Below are positions 9,557-24,500 of a stretch of DNA of 64,000 bases, in pieces. The stretch spans positions 1 through 64,000 of the forward strand of contig JAQGDQ010000723.1 of the NCBI GenBank assembly GCA_030141605.1, read 5' to 3'. The notes beneath the pieces were generated by a model. That model made no database searches. It worked only from the letters and a program-made list of their open reading frames with translations, and was not told the DNA's origin. The position numbers were made by a program, and so were the translations under genes. The stretch's first letter is position 1, and the number at the start of each line of letters is the position of its first letter. The DNA comes from Tubiluchus corallicola. Lineage: Eukaryota > Priapulida > Priapulimorpha > Priapulimorphida > Tubiluchidae.

Positions 9557-12500
9557 TTAGACCTCAAGTGGTAAATTTTCGAGCGGAATTCTTTCATCTA
9601 ACTCGCCAGTTCGTTTAAAGTGTCTGTAGATTAATTTTCGTTTGATATTTGCGTTTACGTGTCCCAAGTTTTCCATTTTCCGCACGGACATCTAATAAAA
9701 AGAAAATATCAAACATTAAATGATTTAATTCAGACGTCATTCTTGGTCAAATATATCTCGTCATCGTTGTTGTTGCTGTTGTTGTTGTTGTTACTGCTGC
9801 TGTTGTTGCTAGTGCTGTGATCGTGGTGGTTTTCGTTGTAGTTGTCATTATTGTTGTTACTGCTGCTGTTCTTGTAGCATGTGGTATTGTTGTTGCCCTT
9901 GCTGCTTGTGATGTTGTTCTTGTCATTGTCATTGTTGAAGATGTTGTTGCTGCTGTTGTCATTGTTGATGTTGATGTTGCCATTTTTGTTACTGTTACTG
10001 CTGCTGCCACTTTTGTTGTTTTTGTCGTCAATGTTGCTGTGGTTGTCGTTTGAAAATATTGGCACTTGAAGACTATATAATTATGTTACTATAGACCACT
10101 GCACCATATTTAAATAAAGACTAAAGATATTTCAAGAGCAGCCATCATTGTAATCAAGTACCTCACAGTCACGTGCGACTTTTGATTATGGGTGAGCATT
10201 CTCTACCAGAAAGCGAATTCAAATTGAGTCAAATTTATGACTTTTGAATTCAAATCGAATTCGAAATGAGTTTGAAAGAATTTCGAACCAGTAGTAAAAA
10301 GTGGTCTTACAAAGATCATGCATATCACTTACTGCAAATTTTTCTGCAGTAAAACCACTATTAGTCTGCTAAAAATTTTGCGCAGAAACTGCAGCTAAAT
10401 TGTGCTAATTTGCATGATTTTTCAAACATTTTAATGATGAAGAACGTAAGTGGCTGAAGTGCTGAATTATTCAAATCTATAATTTTAGGTACGAATCGAA
10501 TTCTAACCAAAAAACTCGTTCGAACTCGTATGTTCGATGCTCAACCCTACTGTTAACCCACAAACAAATTTTAATCACTTTATTCTTGCATATTTGAATA
10601 ACCCTTGCTTTTGAAGACCACAAAAATAACAATAGTGGCGTAGTAAACAAGGGGGCGCTTTTTCAACAATTTTTTAACTCTTTAGTTCACTTGTACGATA
10701 AAAGTCAAATCTTTTATGTAATCGCATAGCCTTGGAAGAATTTTCTGGAGTCATTACTTAAATGACCAACCTGCCTCCCACGTTTTTGAAGAGAGCGTGC
10801 ACTTACGTAACACATTTGTTAACGTTCACTGATTGAAGCAAGGATCGATTTGCCCCTAATCTAATTATTATAATATATTCTTGTCTAACACTGATACTGT
10901 TTGTAATGGATAGACAAACATATAATTGCTTCACGTGTCACGGTGCCTTTTTTATGTGCTTGCACCCCTTAACTTTAGGACATGGCTACACCCCTGCTAT
11001 ATTGTTAGGTTAAGTTAAGTATATGTCCTAAAATATATGTGAAAAATTAATCTTCATCTACAGGAGGCATCAATAGTGTTTTTACTCAAATATAAGATGT
11101 ATTGAAGATTACTGACAATTGCAAAGAGCATTTAGAAAAAGTAGTTACAAGTTCCTTAGTAGTTTAACTGACACAGCTTGTGTTTCAACCCACAGAGCTC
11201 CAGGTTCAAATCCCAGGTTCGAATGCAAATTGCTGATAATTTTCACTTAGCTTCTGATATTTTGGGTGCTCAAAATATTTAATTGCCAGACAACTTAAGT
11301 CAGTTCAGTTACAAGCAAAAAATAGCATTTGAGTGCCAGATGGCTTGCACCGACAACAAAAACCACTCATTAGAGAAAAGTTACCTCTATTCTCTGAACC
11401 AGCTGTACATCATTCTTGTAACATACAAAACTTGTCACGTGACTACTAGAACTCCCTCCGACGCGACCCGTCCGGCCACAGCGATGAATGTAGTCAGACA
11501 TGTTGGAAGGAAAGTCAAAATTAATGACGTGCTGCACCTATAAATAAAAAAGTGAGTAACGAATTCTAATTAAGTAATTAAATTATAAATTTTCAAATGC
11601 TTCGCGATAAGTGATTATTCATTAAGCAAAGTGCCAGTGGCGGCTCGTGTATAGGCACTGTGGAACTGCAGCACCCCCTATTTTCACTCAATATTATAGA
11701 AAATATTCAATATAATGAGACTTTTTCTTTAATTCTTTTTTATACTTGTACAGAACCAGAGCAGGTGGGGTAGGACTGTTTGCTTCACAGCCCAGCACAG
11801 TGCGCTCCAGCAATGCAGTGTTTGGCTGTTGTGCAAATGCAGTCATGCGCACATGTCTGAGCCCAGGTAGAAAAAGTACTGTTGCTCACACAGTTTGTTG
11901 TCACGTGCTTATCGTGAATGGATCAAGCTTGAACTATGACAATTCAGGCTATTAGTAAGCAAAAAATATTTTTTGTTTAGGATTTTATCAAGCTTATGTA
12001 TAAATTTTCACATATTTGTTTGTTTAAAATTACAATTACAACATTAAAATTACATGTACGTTTCGTTTTACACTGTATTAAAACATTTTCAATAGTTTCA
12101 AATGTTCAATAAGCCACTACAAAGCGCTTCAAACTCGGCTTACCCGAAGTGTATCTAAGCCACGTGAGGCGATGTCTGTGCAGACCATAATGTCATACAA
12201 ACCATCTTGGAAAGACTGGAATCTTCCTCGTCTAACCTAAAAGTGCAATAAAAGCTCCGCAAACAATGACCACAAATGAGCTTCCACGGCGATGTCTTAA
12301 AGCAAAAGTCAAGTCTCTCAGGAAGTTGAACTTATTTCAATACTTGAGGAAAATGTTAGAAAATTTCAGCAATAAAACTGTGATAAGCATCTCGTGTAAT
12401 TAGTAAAATCAATTTAAAGTTCTGATTACGTTACGCTTGGGCGTGGTCATTCTAGACAAAAAATGGCGTCATCCGGTTTCTGTGTAATATAAACACTTAT

Positions 12501-15500
12501 CCCGGCAGGTACTTCAGAATTTTTTTTAACTTATAGAGTGAGCTATTGATTGAATGACTAATTTCTAGATAAATACAGTTAAACACAACATTAGAATAAC
12601 AGAACTTCAAAGCAAACTGTAGAAATTTTGCAATGTGTACCTTCACACAGCTTGCCTTCATGGCATTCACGCTGCAAAGCAAACACCAACTTACGTCATT
12701 TTTTTTCAAATATGCTGGCATCAACATTCATTTGGCGGGAGATAAGAAATATTTAAATGTGTTTTACATTTTTCACAAAGCATTCTGTGCGCATATTTTG
12801 TATTGTGATTTATTGTATTGTATATTAATTGTATATTAAAATGGAATAAATGTTGTTCGAAGGTTGGTTCTTCCTTTAATATTCCGACAAATGAGAGTAG
12901 AAGTTGATAAGATTCTTTTACTGGAGTTAAACCTGCTCTATGCCTGCCAAAGATTTTTAACCTATCCCACTATTTGAAGACCTGCTAGTGACTAATATAC
13001 AGATGGTACCAATGCTATCAAAAACTTATCACATCATTCAACATAAAGCAATGGCCTACTGCATAAGCATAGAGGCCATAATGTCCTTGCAATTTAGACA
13101 TAAATTCAGCTACAATACATGGAATGCATTGCAGAATGAGTGTTGACAATTTCAAGTACATGTTAACAGTAGCCATAACTGACTTGATGAAACTTGCATC
13201 TTTCTGTGTTGTTACCTTTTCTGCTAAATCGCCATTGACCTGCACATTAGAGACTCCATTTTCGGTCAAAAATAAATGCACAAAATGAGATCCCTTTGTC
13301 GAGTTACAGAATACGATGACGGGCTTTTTCTTCTTCGCATCAGATTTAGTTAACTTAAGCAGTTCTTCTAGTCGATCTTCAGCATGAAGACGAATGAATT
13401 TCTGTGCGACGTGCGGCATTACGCGGTGTAAATGTGGACCCTCGACTTTCACTAATGAATCTACCTAAAATATTCGACGATGATTATTACGAACGAACTA
13501 ATATCGTCATTAGTTCATGAGGATTTTTACCCAAACAATTTTTTATACAAATCACCGTATCAATGCCAGTAGGTCACTTAAGGCTGTGAGTCCACTCTCT
13601 CTCTCTGACCTGCACAAAATGACCAAGGCTGAGAGTGTGAGTCCACTCTCTCTGACCTGCGCAAAGTGACTGAAGCTGAGAGTGTGAGTCCACTCTCTCT
13701 GGCCTGCGCAAAGTGACTGAAACTGAGAGTGTGAGTCCACTCTCTCTGACCTGTGCAAAGCAGCCGAGGCTAAGAGTGTGAGTCCACTCTCTCTGACCTG
13801 CGCAAAACAACCAAGGCTAAGAGTGTGAGTCCACTCTCTCTGACCTGTGCAAAACAACCAAGGCTGGGAGTGTGAGTCCACTCTCTCTGACCTGCGCAAA
13901 ACAACCAAGGCTAAGAGTGTGAGTCCACTCTCTCTGACCTGCGCAAAACAACCGAGGCTAAGAGTGTGAGTCCACTCTCTCTGACCTGCGCAAAACAACC
14001 AAGGCTAAGAGTGTGAGTCCACTCTCTCTGACCTGTGCAAAACAACCAAGGCTGGGAGTGTGAGTCCACTCTCTCTGACCTGCGCAAAACAACCAAGGCT
14101 AAGAGTGTGAGTCCACTCTCTCTGACCTGCGCAAAACAACCAAGGCTAAGAGTGTGAGTCCACTCTCTCTGACCTGCGCAAAACAACCAAGGCTAAGAGT
14201 GTGAGTCCACTCTCTCTGACCTGTGCAAAACAACCAAGGCTGGGAGTGTGAGTCCACTCTCTCTGACCTGCGCAAAACAACCAAGGCTAAGAGTGTGAGT
14301 CCACTCTCTCTGACCTGCGCAAAACAACCAAGGCTAAGAGTGTGAGTCCACTCTCTCTGACCTGTGCAAAGCAACCAAGGCTAAGAGTGTGAGTCCACTC
14401 TCTCTGACCTGTGCAAAACAACCAAGGCTAAGAGTGTGAGTCCACTCTCTCTGACCTGCGCAAAACAACCAAGGCTAAGAGTGTGAGTCCACTCTCTCTG
14501 ACCTGTGCAAAACAACCAAGGCTAAGAGTGTGAGTCCACTCTCTCTGACCTGCACAAAGCGACTGAAGTTGGGAGTGTGAGTCCACTCTCTCTGACCTGT
14601 GCAAAACAACCAAGGCTGGGAGTGTGAGTCCACTCTCTCTGACCTGTGCAAAGCGACTGAAGTTGGGAGTGTGAGTCCACTCTCTCTGACCTGTGCAAAG
14701 CGACCAAGGCTAAGAGTGTGAGTCCACTCTCTCTGACCTGCGCAAAGTGACTGAAACTGAGAGTGTGAGTCCACTCTCTCTGACCTGCACAAAATGACCG
14801 AGGCTGAGAGTGTGAGTCCACTCTCTCTGACCTGCGCAAAGTGACTGAAGCTGAGAGTGTGAGTCTACTCTCTCTGACCTGTGCAAAGCAGCCGAGGCTA
14901 AGAGTGTGAGTCCACTCTCTCTGACCTGCGCAAAACAACCAAGGCTGGGAGTGTGAGTCCACTCTCTCTGACCTGCGCAAAACAACCAAGGCTAAGAGTG
15001 TGAGTCCACTCTCTCTGACCTGTGCAAAACAACCAAGGCTGGGAGTGTGAGTCCACTCTCTCTGACCTGTGCAAAGCGACCAAGGCTAAGAGTGTGAGTC
15101 CACTCTCTCTGACCTGCGCAAAGTGACTGAAGCTGAGAGTGTGAGTCCACTCTCTCTGGCCTGCGCAAAGTGACTGAAACTGAGAGTGTGAGTCCACTCT
15201 CTCTGACCTGTGCAAAGTGACTGAAGCTGAGAGTGTGAGTCCACTCTCTCTGACCTGTGCAAAGCAGCCGAGGCTGAGAGTGTGAGTCCACTCTCTCTGA
15301 CCTGCGCAAAGTGACTGAAGCTGAGAGTGTGAGTCTACTCTCTCTGGGCTGTGCAAAACAACCGAAGCTGAGAGTGTGAGTCCACTCACTCTGACTCTCT
15401 CTGAAGCTAAGAGTGTGAGATATGTGAAAGTACCGTAAAAAAAGTAAAAATTACACTGAAATTATAGAACAATGAAAGTTAACAGTGAATCATTCACATA

Positions 15501-18500
15501 ATTAAAGGTTTGCAAAAAAGAAACAATCATAATAAATTTATTAAATGGGGTAGAAGTACCAAAATTACCCCCACCTCTATAATACCGTCCAAAATGGTGT
15601 CTAGAGATTTTGGCACTGTAGCACCAACAAATATGATCTGAGCACCAATTACATCATCGTCATCATCATCTGTGTCAGGTGATCTAAACTGTAAACAATC
15701 AAAGACGACCAGAGATTATGTATCACTCAAATGCACAACATGTAAGAGAAAGGCAAATGAAATAAGTATAAAAACGTTAAAAATAAAGTTAAAGTTTTCA
15801 TTTATGTGGGAAGTTTTGAGATTAGAGGCACGACTTCATGTATGTGCAATGTGTCAATTGAATTTAAACCCATGAAAGTAGCGTGCAATCCAAGACGCGT
15901 GATCTGTATTCATTAGAATGTGATTGCTATCGTCTATGTTGAGTTCTTTACTTTAGAAAAGCAATCTGCCATGATTACTAATTACTTCGGAAAAATCTTA
16001 ATCAAATTACAGATTATTCATTACTTTTAGGACAGGTAATCTGTTACCGATTACTATTGTGTGCTAATTTGAGTGATACTTTACCAAAAAGTGTGCACCC
16101 GTTTGACACATTGCCTTTAGTGAAATCAGAGCATTGTTCCAAGGTAATTCACTCTACAATTTTTAACAAAATTCACTGCAACATGAGTTTCAGACATAGA
16201 TAGCAGTTTTCCCCTGCACACAAGCTGCATTGCACTGTTATAATTTAGTTTTTCTGCATTTCCCATACAATTTACTATAAAGTTACGAAGATTAAAATTG
16301 GCCAGAACAACAGCAAAATATCAGAGCAAATTTCCCAATAATCTTTGCCCTGATGAAGATTCTCAAATAAATCTCTGTTATGCGCAAGATTTATCAAAAA
16401 ACAGGATGCTTCTGTTTTGTTTTACATTTTTCATTCATGTGTAACTAACTTTGCAAAAACTAAAAACATTGGCCTTTTTCTCGAGCAAGCAAAGTTGAAA
16501 GTGTGGCAGCTAGTTTAATAAGCAGTTCCACATTGAATGAATACTTTTTTGTCACATCTTTCCAAAAGAGCATTTGTGTGCTTCCATACCGAAACCGTCC
16601 ATAAGTCGGCATAACTAAAACTACGTTACGATGCTTCAAAATAGAATGACCCAGAAATTTGGTTAAATGTCAATTTTTTGTGTTCAGTAAAAACCAACAT
16701 TAAATATATTGGACTTTTTATATTCTAGCATGAAATTATCAAGAAAGTACTTAGAAAATACTAATTTTTACTAAAAATTTAATTTTATAACTCCTTACCC
16801 ATTTTTCTGGCTAGAAACTAGTACTGCAATTGTAAAAAACTCTTATTTTCAAACTCCGATAACTTTAATAGTCCAGTAATCCAAACGCCAGTAGCTCCTG
16901 GCCATTTTGCTTTGGGTTTTTCTGTCAAAAAGTGCCATCTACTGGATTTAAACGTAACTTCAATGTGCTCTTGCAAAGTAAATAGCAACCAACATTTGAG
17001 TGGTTGCTAAGTGTTTTGAAGAAATGCGACAAAAACCAATGGCTAACTTTGACAGTGATTTTCTCAAGATTAGGTTTTCCAGTGCGCAGCCTGCACCTCA
17101 ACTTCAATGTAGATTATCTCAACTTAGAAATAACATAGAGCGATGAACTTGGTATCAAAATGATCCTTATGAAATGGAGAGTCAGGATATGTGAACAACT
17201 AGAAAACCTTAATTGCCAACTTATGAACGATTTTGCTATGCAAACACACATTTGATAAACAAGTCCAGAGTGCCATCAAGTCCCTGTCATGTTATTTGAG
17301 TTTTCCTACCTTAATTTTGTTTAGTATTGAACAGACAATATCATTAAAACTGTCGTCTAGGAGAGTATCGGCTTCATCAATCACAACATAGTTACAGTAG
17401 TTTAAGAAAAATCGTTCTGAAAATAAAACAATGCATCTCTTTGTTAGTCCAGATACCAGTCTAAAAAATTTGGTGGTCGTCTAATGTCCTGCAGGTGATA
17501 AACAGTTGCAGGTATGGCAGCAATAGTTAATAGATAAATGTGTAAATGATAAAAGAGATAAAAGTGTTGCTGAACTTGTCGTGGCTAACTTCCCTAGTAA
17601 AGAGGTTACGAACTAAACACAGATGTTAAAGGACAAAACATTAAGTACCTGAAATAAGTTTCAGAAAAATCGCCTTAAAAATTACATTATAACAATTTTA
17701 TGCATACATCAAACTAGCGTTAAAAGAATTTTTTGTTTGTTTTCATTTTAAACCTCATGCAATACTGTTCTGACCGCACCACGTACGCACAACGTAAATC
17801 AAAGAAAGACAAGTAAATGTTAAACTATGTCCCGAAAAACTTTCAATGCAAAGTTATATTACTTAGCATTTTGTTTATCTGCTTCAAAGACTTATGTAAC
17901 TAGAAAAGAAAATTATCAATTATTTAAAATGCTTTCAGCAATTGGTAAAATTTTGTTTGACTCGCCTTCCGGGGTGCACCACTCACGGCAAACGTGTTTC
18001 CAATCATATTGACAAGATACAGTGATTTAAAATTTTACTTAGTTAGTGACGTGCGCGCTACGAATGCTGTGATTATTTTTTAAAACTTTATTCAGTGTTA
18101 TCTAAACTTTTTCAAACGACATACCATCAAAATGGCTGCGTCTAACGGTCATTGCGGGAGTCTTAATTTACAAGTTTTATACAATGTTACTGCCGACGCA
18201 AGTCCTGTATGCAAAAAGGCAGTATATAAGTGGTATAAAATTTCAAAACGAATTTTTTAAGCTTTATGTAAACATAGGGTTTTCTTGTGCTTTAATGTAA
18301 AACATATCTTCACTTCTCTGACCATGACCTTGAATACAGAAAATGAAGAATTTTTGCTGTAAATGCGGTGTAGAATGACGTAAGCTTACTTCCAGCAAGT
18401 AGTTTTCGGAAAACTCCCGGAGTTGCCACCAGGATATCACCGTGGCTTATGCGTCCTGCCCGAAGCATCAACTGAGTGCCTCGTCCTCCGACCACCATGT

Positions 18501-21500
18501 CAGCTCGTATGGTGCTGCCATCTGTCAGCGTCCTCGCTGCCACCTATTAAATACAATTACTATAAGCTAGAGAGTAATAGGTAAGTTAAATCTGACCTTC
18601 TGAGCTTAAGGAAAGATTAGCAAATGAGAGAAACAACATCAATAAACAAATCTGACTACATGAAAGTGTTAAAGGAAAACACGACAATTGTGTAAACACG
18701 AGTTCAAGATAAAGAATGCTCTAAAATATTGAAAACTACAATAGCTTATTTTAAATCAAAACTTAGATTAAATAATAATTACCCCGAATACTCAAATTTC
18801 GTTAAACTTTCAAAACTACACGCGGCTCAGTGAATCTACTAAGATTGGCAGTGGCACCTTTTTGCACGTGCGCGTGGCCGACAAATAGAAGGCGGTACCG
18901 TGATAACCATGATCATGAACTGCAGTGTTTGTTTCATGACGTAATAAGATGTAAAGCCCATTTTTCGTGACATCATGCATTTAAGCAGTACTGTAACACC
19001 TATGCAAATGTGCTTGATGCACAAGGGAAGACGCCTGCCATTGCACAAACTGTGGTTAGTTTCTGACGTACGCAAATGCTGTGTTTGGTTGCCATTAATT
19101 AACTTTCTAAGCTAATTATTCAAATATAAGGAACAATTGTTAACTTTTATAGGCAAGAAAATGTATATTTTGGACAGTAAATTAAAATTAGATTGAGTCT
19201 AAATAATCGTCCGGTCTTTCTTTAATAAAACACGCCTGCTACTAATATCGATTTTGCTTACAAAATCTAACAAGCTTTCATTTGTATCTCCAATTGTTTC
19301 ATAGTATGGGAAATGGAATAAATACTTTAAAGTTATACATTAAACTGCAAGAAAGTTTCAGATGGCAAAACGAACTCTGCAAATGAACCACGTTTTAATA
19401 TCCACATTGACAATTCCAAAAATGGTGGTTTTATATATTCTGATTTTATTTTATAAAAAGCCTACGGTGTTCTCGTTTTTCAGACATATTAAAAATAGAG
19501 TCACAATGCATTTCAATTGCTCCCTGCTATGTTTATTATTTATATTTTCATCCAAAAGTTACACATCTTAATAAACGTTAACACCTACAATCAAGTCCAC
19601 ATTAAAAATTAACAATAAAATTGGAAACAATGTTCTGGTGTGATTGTTTCACATAGCATTTAAGGTAATTTTGAAAAAAAATTACGCAAAGTTCAGCCGA
19701 GACATTTGTCACTGCTTACTGCAATCTTATTGGAATCTGTAACACTAAGATTGTCTTAAAGCAAACTTTGGATTTTGCAAAACTGAAAATAATTTGAGTC
19801 AACTACACTGAATCGAAATTAGTGCTAACAGCTAAGTATAAACCGTTACAAATACTCGAGTCAACTCACTTAGCTTCGTATAATGAAATGTTTATTCAAA
19901 GAAAACCGGACCCAATGTTAAATTGTAAGCCAAAACAACCAATTTTTAAAAATATTGAAAGGAAACATACTATTTTTAAAGAATAACTTATGTAAAACAA
20001 TTATTACCACACAAATGCAATTTCGTGTTCATGCCATTAGTTTTTTGCTGTTACATGCGTTTAGGCAATCGCTAGTTAGACGGGCACTAGTGCTTGCATT
20101 TCGGAAAGTGTTGTACAAAAAACAGGCGCTGTACCTCTCAGTTCAGATGTTTTAGTTTGTGATGAACTGCACACGTTTGACGGCTCATGCGTGAGTACAG
20201 TGGTAAATTTGAAATTTTATCTTAAAACTTGCCAAGTTTTAGTACAACACACTGAATATCTTACAGTAGCACTGTACTTCAATTTTCGTTTTCGCAAACA
20301 TGTGCAACACACTCGTGGAATGTATCTGCTGCGGAAAATTGTTAGTTTGTGATGTCATAAACAGTTGGGCTCACCAGTCGTTAATTAAGATTCTAATCTA
20401 TTATTTAATTATCAGAAATTTTACAGTATTATTGGTGTTATGGGCTTTTTACCATCCCTACTATACCATGGGGTAATATATGAAAAATCATCTTGTTTTC
20501 CTTTAACAAAAAAAGACCATCAAAGAATTCAATTTATTTCTGTGACACACAAGATAAAAGCAAATACAACATTTACGGTCACTTAGTGCAGTTTTGAACC
20601 CGAAATGTTAGTTTTTGGTGTAGAGTCCTTAAATTAATTGTTAATAAATAAGCAGCAACACACAAATGTGTGCTTGCAAACCAAAACCGTCCATAAGTCG
20701 GTATAGTTAAAACTACATTATGATGCTTCAAAGTAGAAAGCACCAAAAATTTGGTCAAATGTCGATTTTCTATTTTATATGAAAACAAATGCTAAATATA
20801 TTGGACTTTTATATTCTAGCATCAAATTATCAGGAAAATTCACTAAAAATCTAATTTTATAACTCCTAACCAACTTTTCTGTCTAGAAACTAGTACTGCA
20901 ATTGTAAAAAAACATATTTTCTTGCTCAGATTGTAACTTATGGAAGCAGCCATTTTGCTTGGGGTTTTTTCTGTTGACAAGACCAGATCTTCGTCAGGAA
21001 GAGCCATCTACTGGATTTAACTTCAATTTGCTCTTGTAAAGTTTATAGCAACCCCACTTTCGTACGGTTGCTAAGTATTTTCTTGAGACGCGGCAAAAAA
21101 CAATAGCTGACTTTAACAGCATTTTTCTCAGGATTACGTTCTTCAGTGCATAGCTTGTACCTCAACTTCAACGTGGATTATCTCAGCTTAGAAATAACAT
21201 AGAGCGATGAGCTTGGTATCAAAATGATCCTCGTGAAATCGAGATTCGGGACGTGTGAATAACTAGAAAACCTTAATTGCCGACTTATGGGCAATTTTGC
21301 AACGCAAGCACACAAATGATAATTACCAATACTTGTTCAGCGAGCTCTCTACCTGGTACCAGTATAAGTCCTCTTGGGTGATTACACGGTGGCTTAGGTA
21401 CAGATGCTAGATCCAGTCTCAAAATGTTTTGCACTAAAGGAGTTAAATAAGCTAATGTCTTTCCACTCCCTAAAACAGAAAATTGTTAACTCATTGTCAA

Positions 21501-24500
21501 AATATTATGTTAGAGACAGTAGCACAAAGCAAATCCATTAATACAATATTATCACATATCAGTAGCAAAGCAAATCACTAATTTGTGTTGTACAAAAATG
21601 CTAATAGGGCTCTGTAATATAGATTGCAATAGGAAGCATAAAATGACTGTCCCAATCTAAAACTAAGTAAAGCTAAGCAAACTTATGTAAAATATGTACA
21701 ATATTAATGACACTTATCAAATAACTCATGCATTGAAATGTAAGTAACATATAAAATAATACAGTGACATGGATGCCGCACACTTACTTACCTGTCTCTG
21801 CTGCACACAGAATGTTACTTCCTCTTAAGATTTCTGGTATTGCATATTCCTAGTGACAAAGAAAAACAGAAAGAAACAAAGTTAATCTGACTGTAAAATT
21901 TGAGCAACGTATAACACTTTTTTGTATATTAAACGATACATTAGTTCTTTTAAGTTTCTTAACAGTATTTAAAGCATAATTGTAGCAGCTAGATAGCAAT
22001 AGACAGGTATGAAACATTTACCTGTATAACTGTTGGATGCTTTACATTCATAGCAGCCAAAGCTCTAACAACATTATCGTCGACACCCAGGTGATCAAAG
22101 TTAATATATTCTTCACCCTCTTCTAAAGACTGTATCGATGGATTCTATAATGGTAACAAACACTTAAATTAGCAAAACAGATAAATTCTTAGAGGAAAAC
22201 TGGACGACTGATTAGGCTCTATCTCATTTTCATTTACTGTCCAAAATATACATTTTCTTGTCAATAAAAAGTTAGCAATTGTTTCGTAACACTTGAATAA
22301 TTACCATGGAAAGTTAATTAATAACAACCGAACAAAGCTGTCGCTTACATCACAAACTAACCACAGTTTATGCAATGGCAGGCATCTTCCCTGCATATTT
22401 GTGTAAGCAAAGATTGCTATAAGGTGCTGATGTGATGTCATGAGCTCTACGTCACACTGACATCACAGACGAACACTGCAGTTTCTACTCATGCATATCA
22501 AGGTACCATGTCTATTTCTTGGCTGTAAAAAGGTGCCATTGCCAGTCTTAGTGGACTCGCTAAGACACACATAGCTTTGAAAATTCAACAGAATTTAACT
22601 ATCTGAGGTAATTATTATTTAATCTAAGCTTTGATTCATAAAAAAGCTGTTGTAGCCTTCAAAATTTTAGAGCATACTTTATTTTCAACCAATTCTACAC
22701 AATTGTCCGGTTTTCCTTTAATGACGAGAATAATGACAACAATTAAAAAATCACACAATTAAAAAAACAAGTGAAAAAGGGGAGAAAGCACTGTTGAAAA
22801 AAAATGACGAACTTAAATAGTAGTATCAGCATGCCAAAAAGTATTCTATTAGATCATTCTATTAAAATTCTGTTACACCAATATGCGTAACGTCCACATT
22901 TTTCATGTGATGCCAGCATAATACTAAATATTCATAATTATATTAATGTAGAAATGAGTTTGCTTCATTCACACTGGAATTGGGTATGTAAAATGTTCTA
23001 TTCAACTCAGAAAATTCAGTCCCATTTCATGTGGACAGCCTCGTGCTCAGTGGAAACAAAGAAAAAAACCATTTTTACCTTTCAGTAGAACTGATCGTCA
23101 CATTGTGATTGCAGTGAACGTGAAACCTACTATTACACTGAATAGGCCTAATTTATTAGTGTTATATTAATACTTTCTATTACAATTGAAAATTGTTATG
23201 GTGTAAACCTTCAATGTTGTTGAAAATACCAAACTGCTTGTCTCATCATGGCTATTTAAAACTATCCTTAGCTCGAGTGCCAGACCGATCTTTGCGAGCA
23301 AGTCAAACAATTAAATTAACCCAGATATGATAATAATTCAGTTCGTAACAATCTCTCTTACAAAACTTTTCTTACACCATTAGCATGTTATCTAGTATAT
23401 GAAATTATTGGCTTTGCTAGACTGCATCCCAATATCTAATCAGTCGGTGACGGTGTATATAAAAGCTAAGGCTTCCAAGGAACACAAAAAGTTAAAAAAT
23501 TCATTAGATCTACCGTATTTATTCGAGTATAACGAGCAAAATTTTCTACCTAAAAAAGAACTCAAAGTTTGGGTGCGCGTTATAAACGAGAGCTGGGGTG
23601 ACACTCTTAGATGTGTCAATATATTATTTGTGTAACGACTCATTAGTCGAAGATATCGCTGACCACAATCACAAAATATTGAATGCAGCCACATCTCTCG
23701 ACCCACTAAACGCCTATGGGCAACACTCACTACACTAACTGCAGAGGCGAGGCGTAGCTAAGGAAATAATCAAGAATATTTGCGTCATCAGCAGACTTTG
23801 TCAGACGGTGTCTGGCCCACGGAAATCGAGCAGCTAGCCCGAGAATTCACTGTACCAGAGACGAATGTTAGAAGCTGGAGTTGTTCAACAACGCACGTGT
23901 TCAACGTTTGTCACTTACAATGCTTGGTCTGAGCCGAGAAAAAGTGAAACAAAATTTTATACCGATTTTTAATCGAAAATTAGGGGTAAGCATTATACAC
24001 GTGTGCGCGTTATACTCGAATAGATACGGTACACTTACGCTGCTGTAACTGTTTATAGTAAACTTGTTTGTCCTGACAGCTCTAGCACCTTTCATCCAAC
24101 CTTTTGATATGAGTGGTACAGGAGAAAACTTGCTGTAACTTTGTCCTTTATAGTAATTCAACTGTGATCTATCACACACGATGATTGGTGCCTTTCCTTT
24201 AATGCTAAATCCAGCCTGAAATAATGAATTAAACATAAATTATCATTAACCATATGGTAGCTACTAAAACATTCATTAAGTACCTGTATCATTATAGTTA
24301 TTATAACTGAAGAAAAGGACGTTGGAAGGAAAGAATGTCAAAAAAAGTCGAGAAGTCACGTCTTCGAAAAGTTTTTGTTTGTAGGCACTTTCATGCAAAA
24401 GGTAAAACAATCAATTGGTAAGATTCACAGACTAATAAGACATGTACAAGCTTTCTTTGTTACCATACATATACCAAAGTATTTACCTCCAACGTTACAA

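Noticed and set aside
11160-11240. A tRNA-like B box (GGTTCAAATCCCAG)
   Set aside because: No A box at the right distance and no cloverleaf; at most a decayed SINE end.
13552-15389. Overlapping - strand frames of 80-160 codons rich in REWTHTLS and ERVDSHS
   Set aside because: They are three phases of the same 47-bp minisatellite, inside a helicase intron.
13577-15419. Regular 47-bp repetition considered as a CRISPR array
   Set aside because: Units are contiguous with no unique spacers, and the DNA is from an animal genome.
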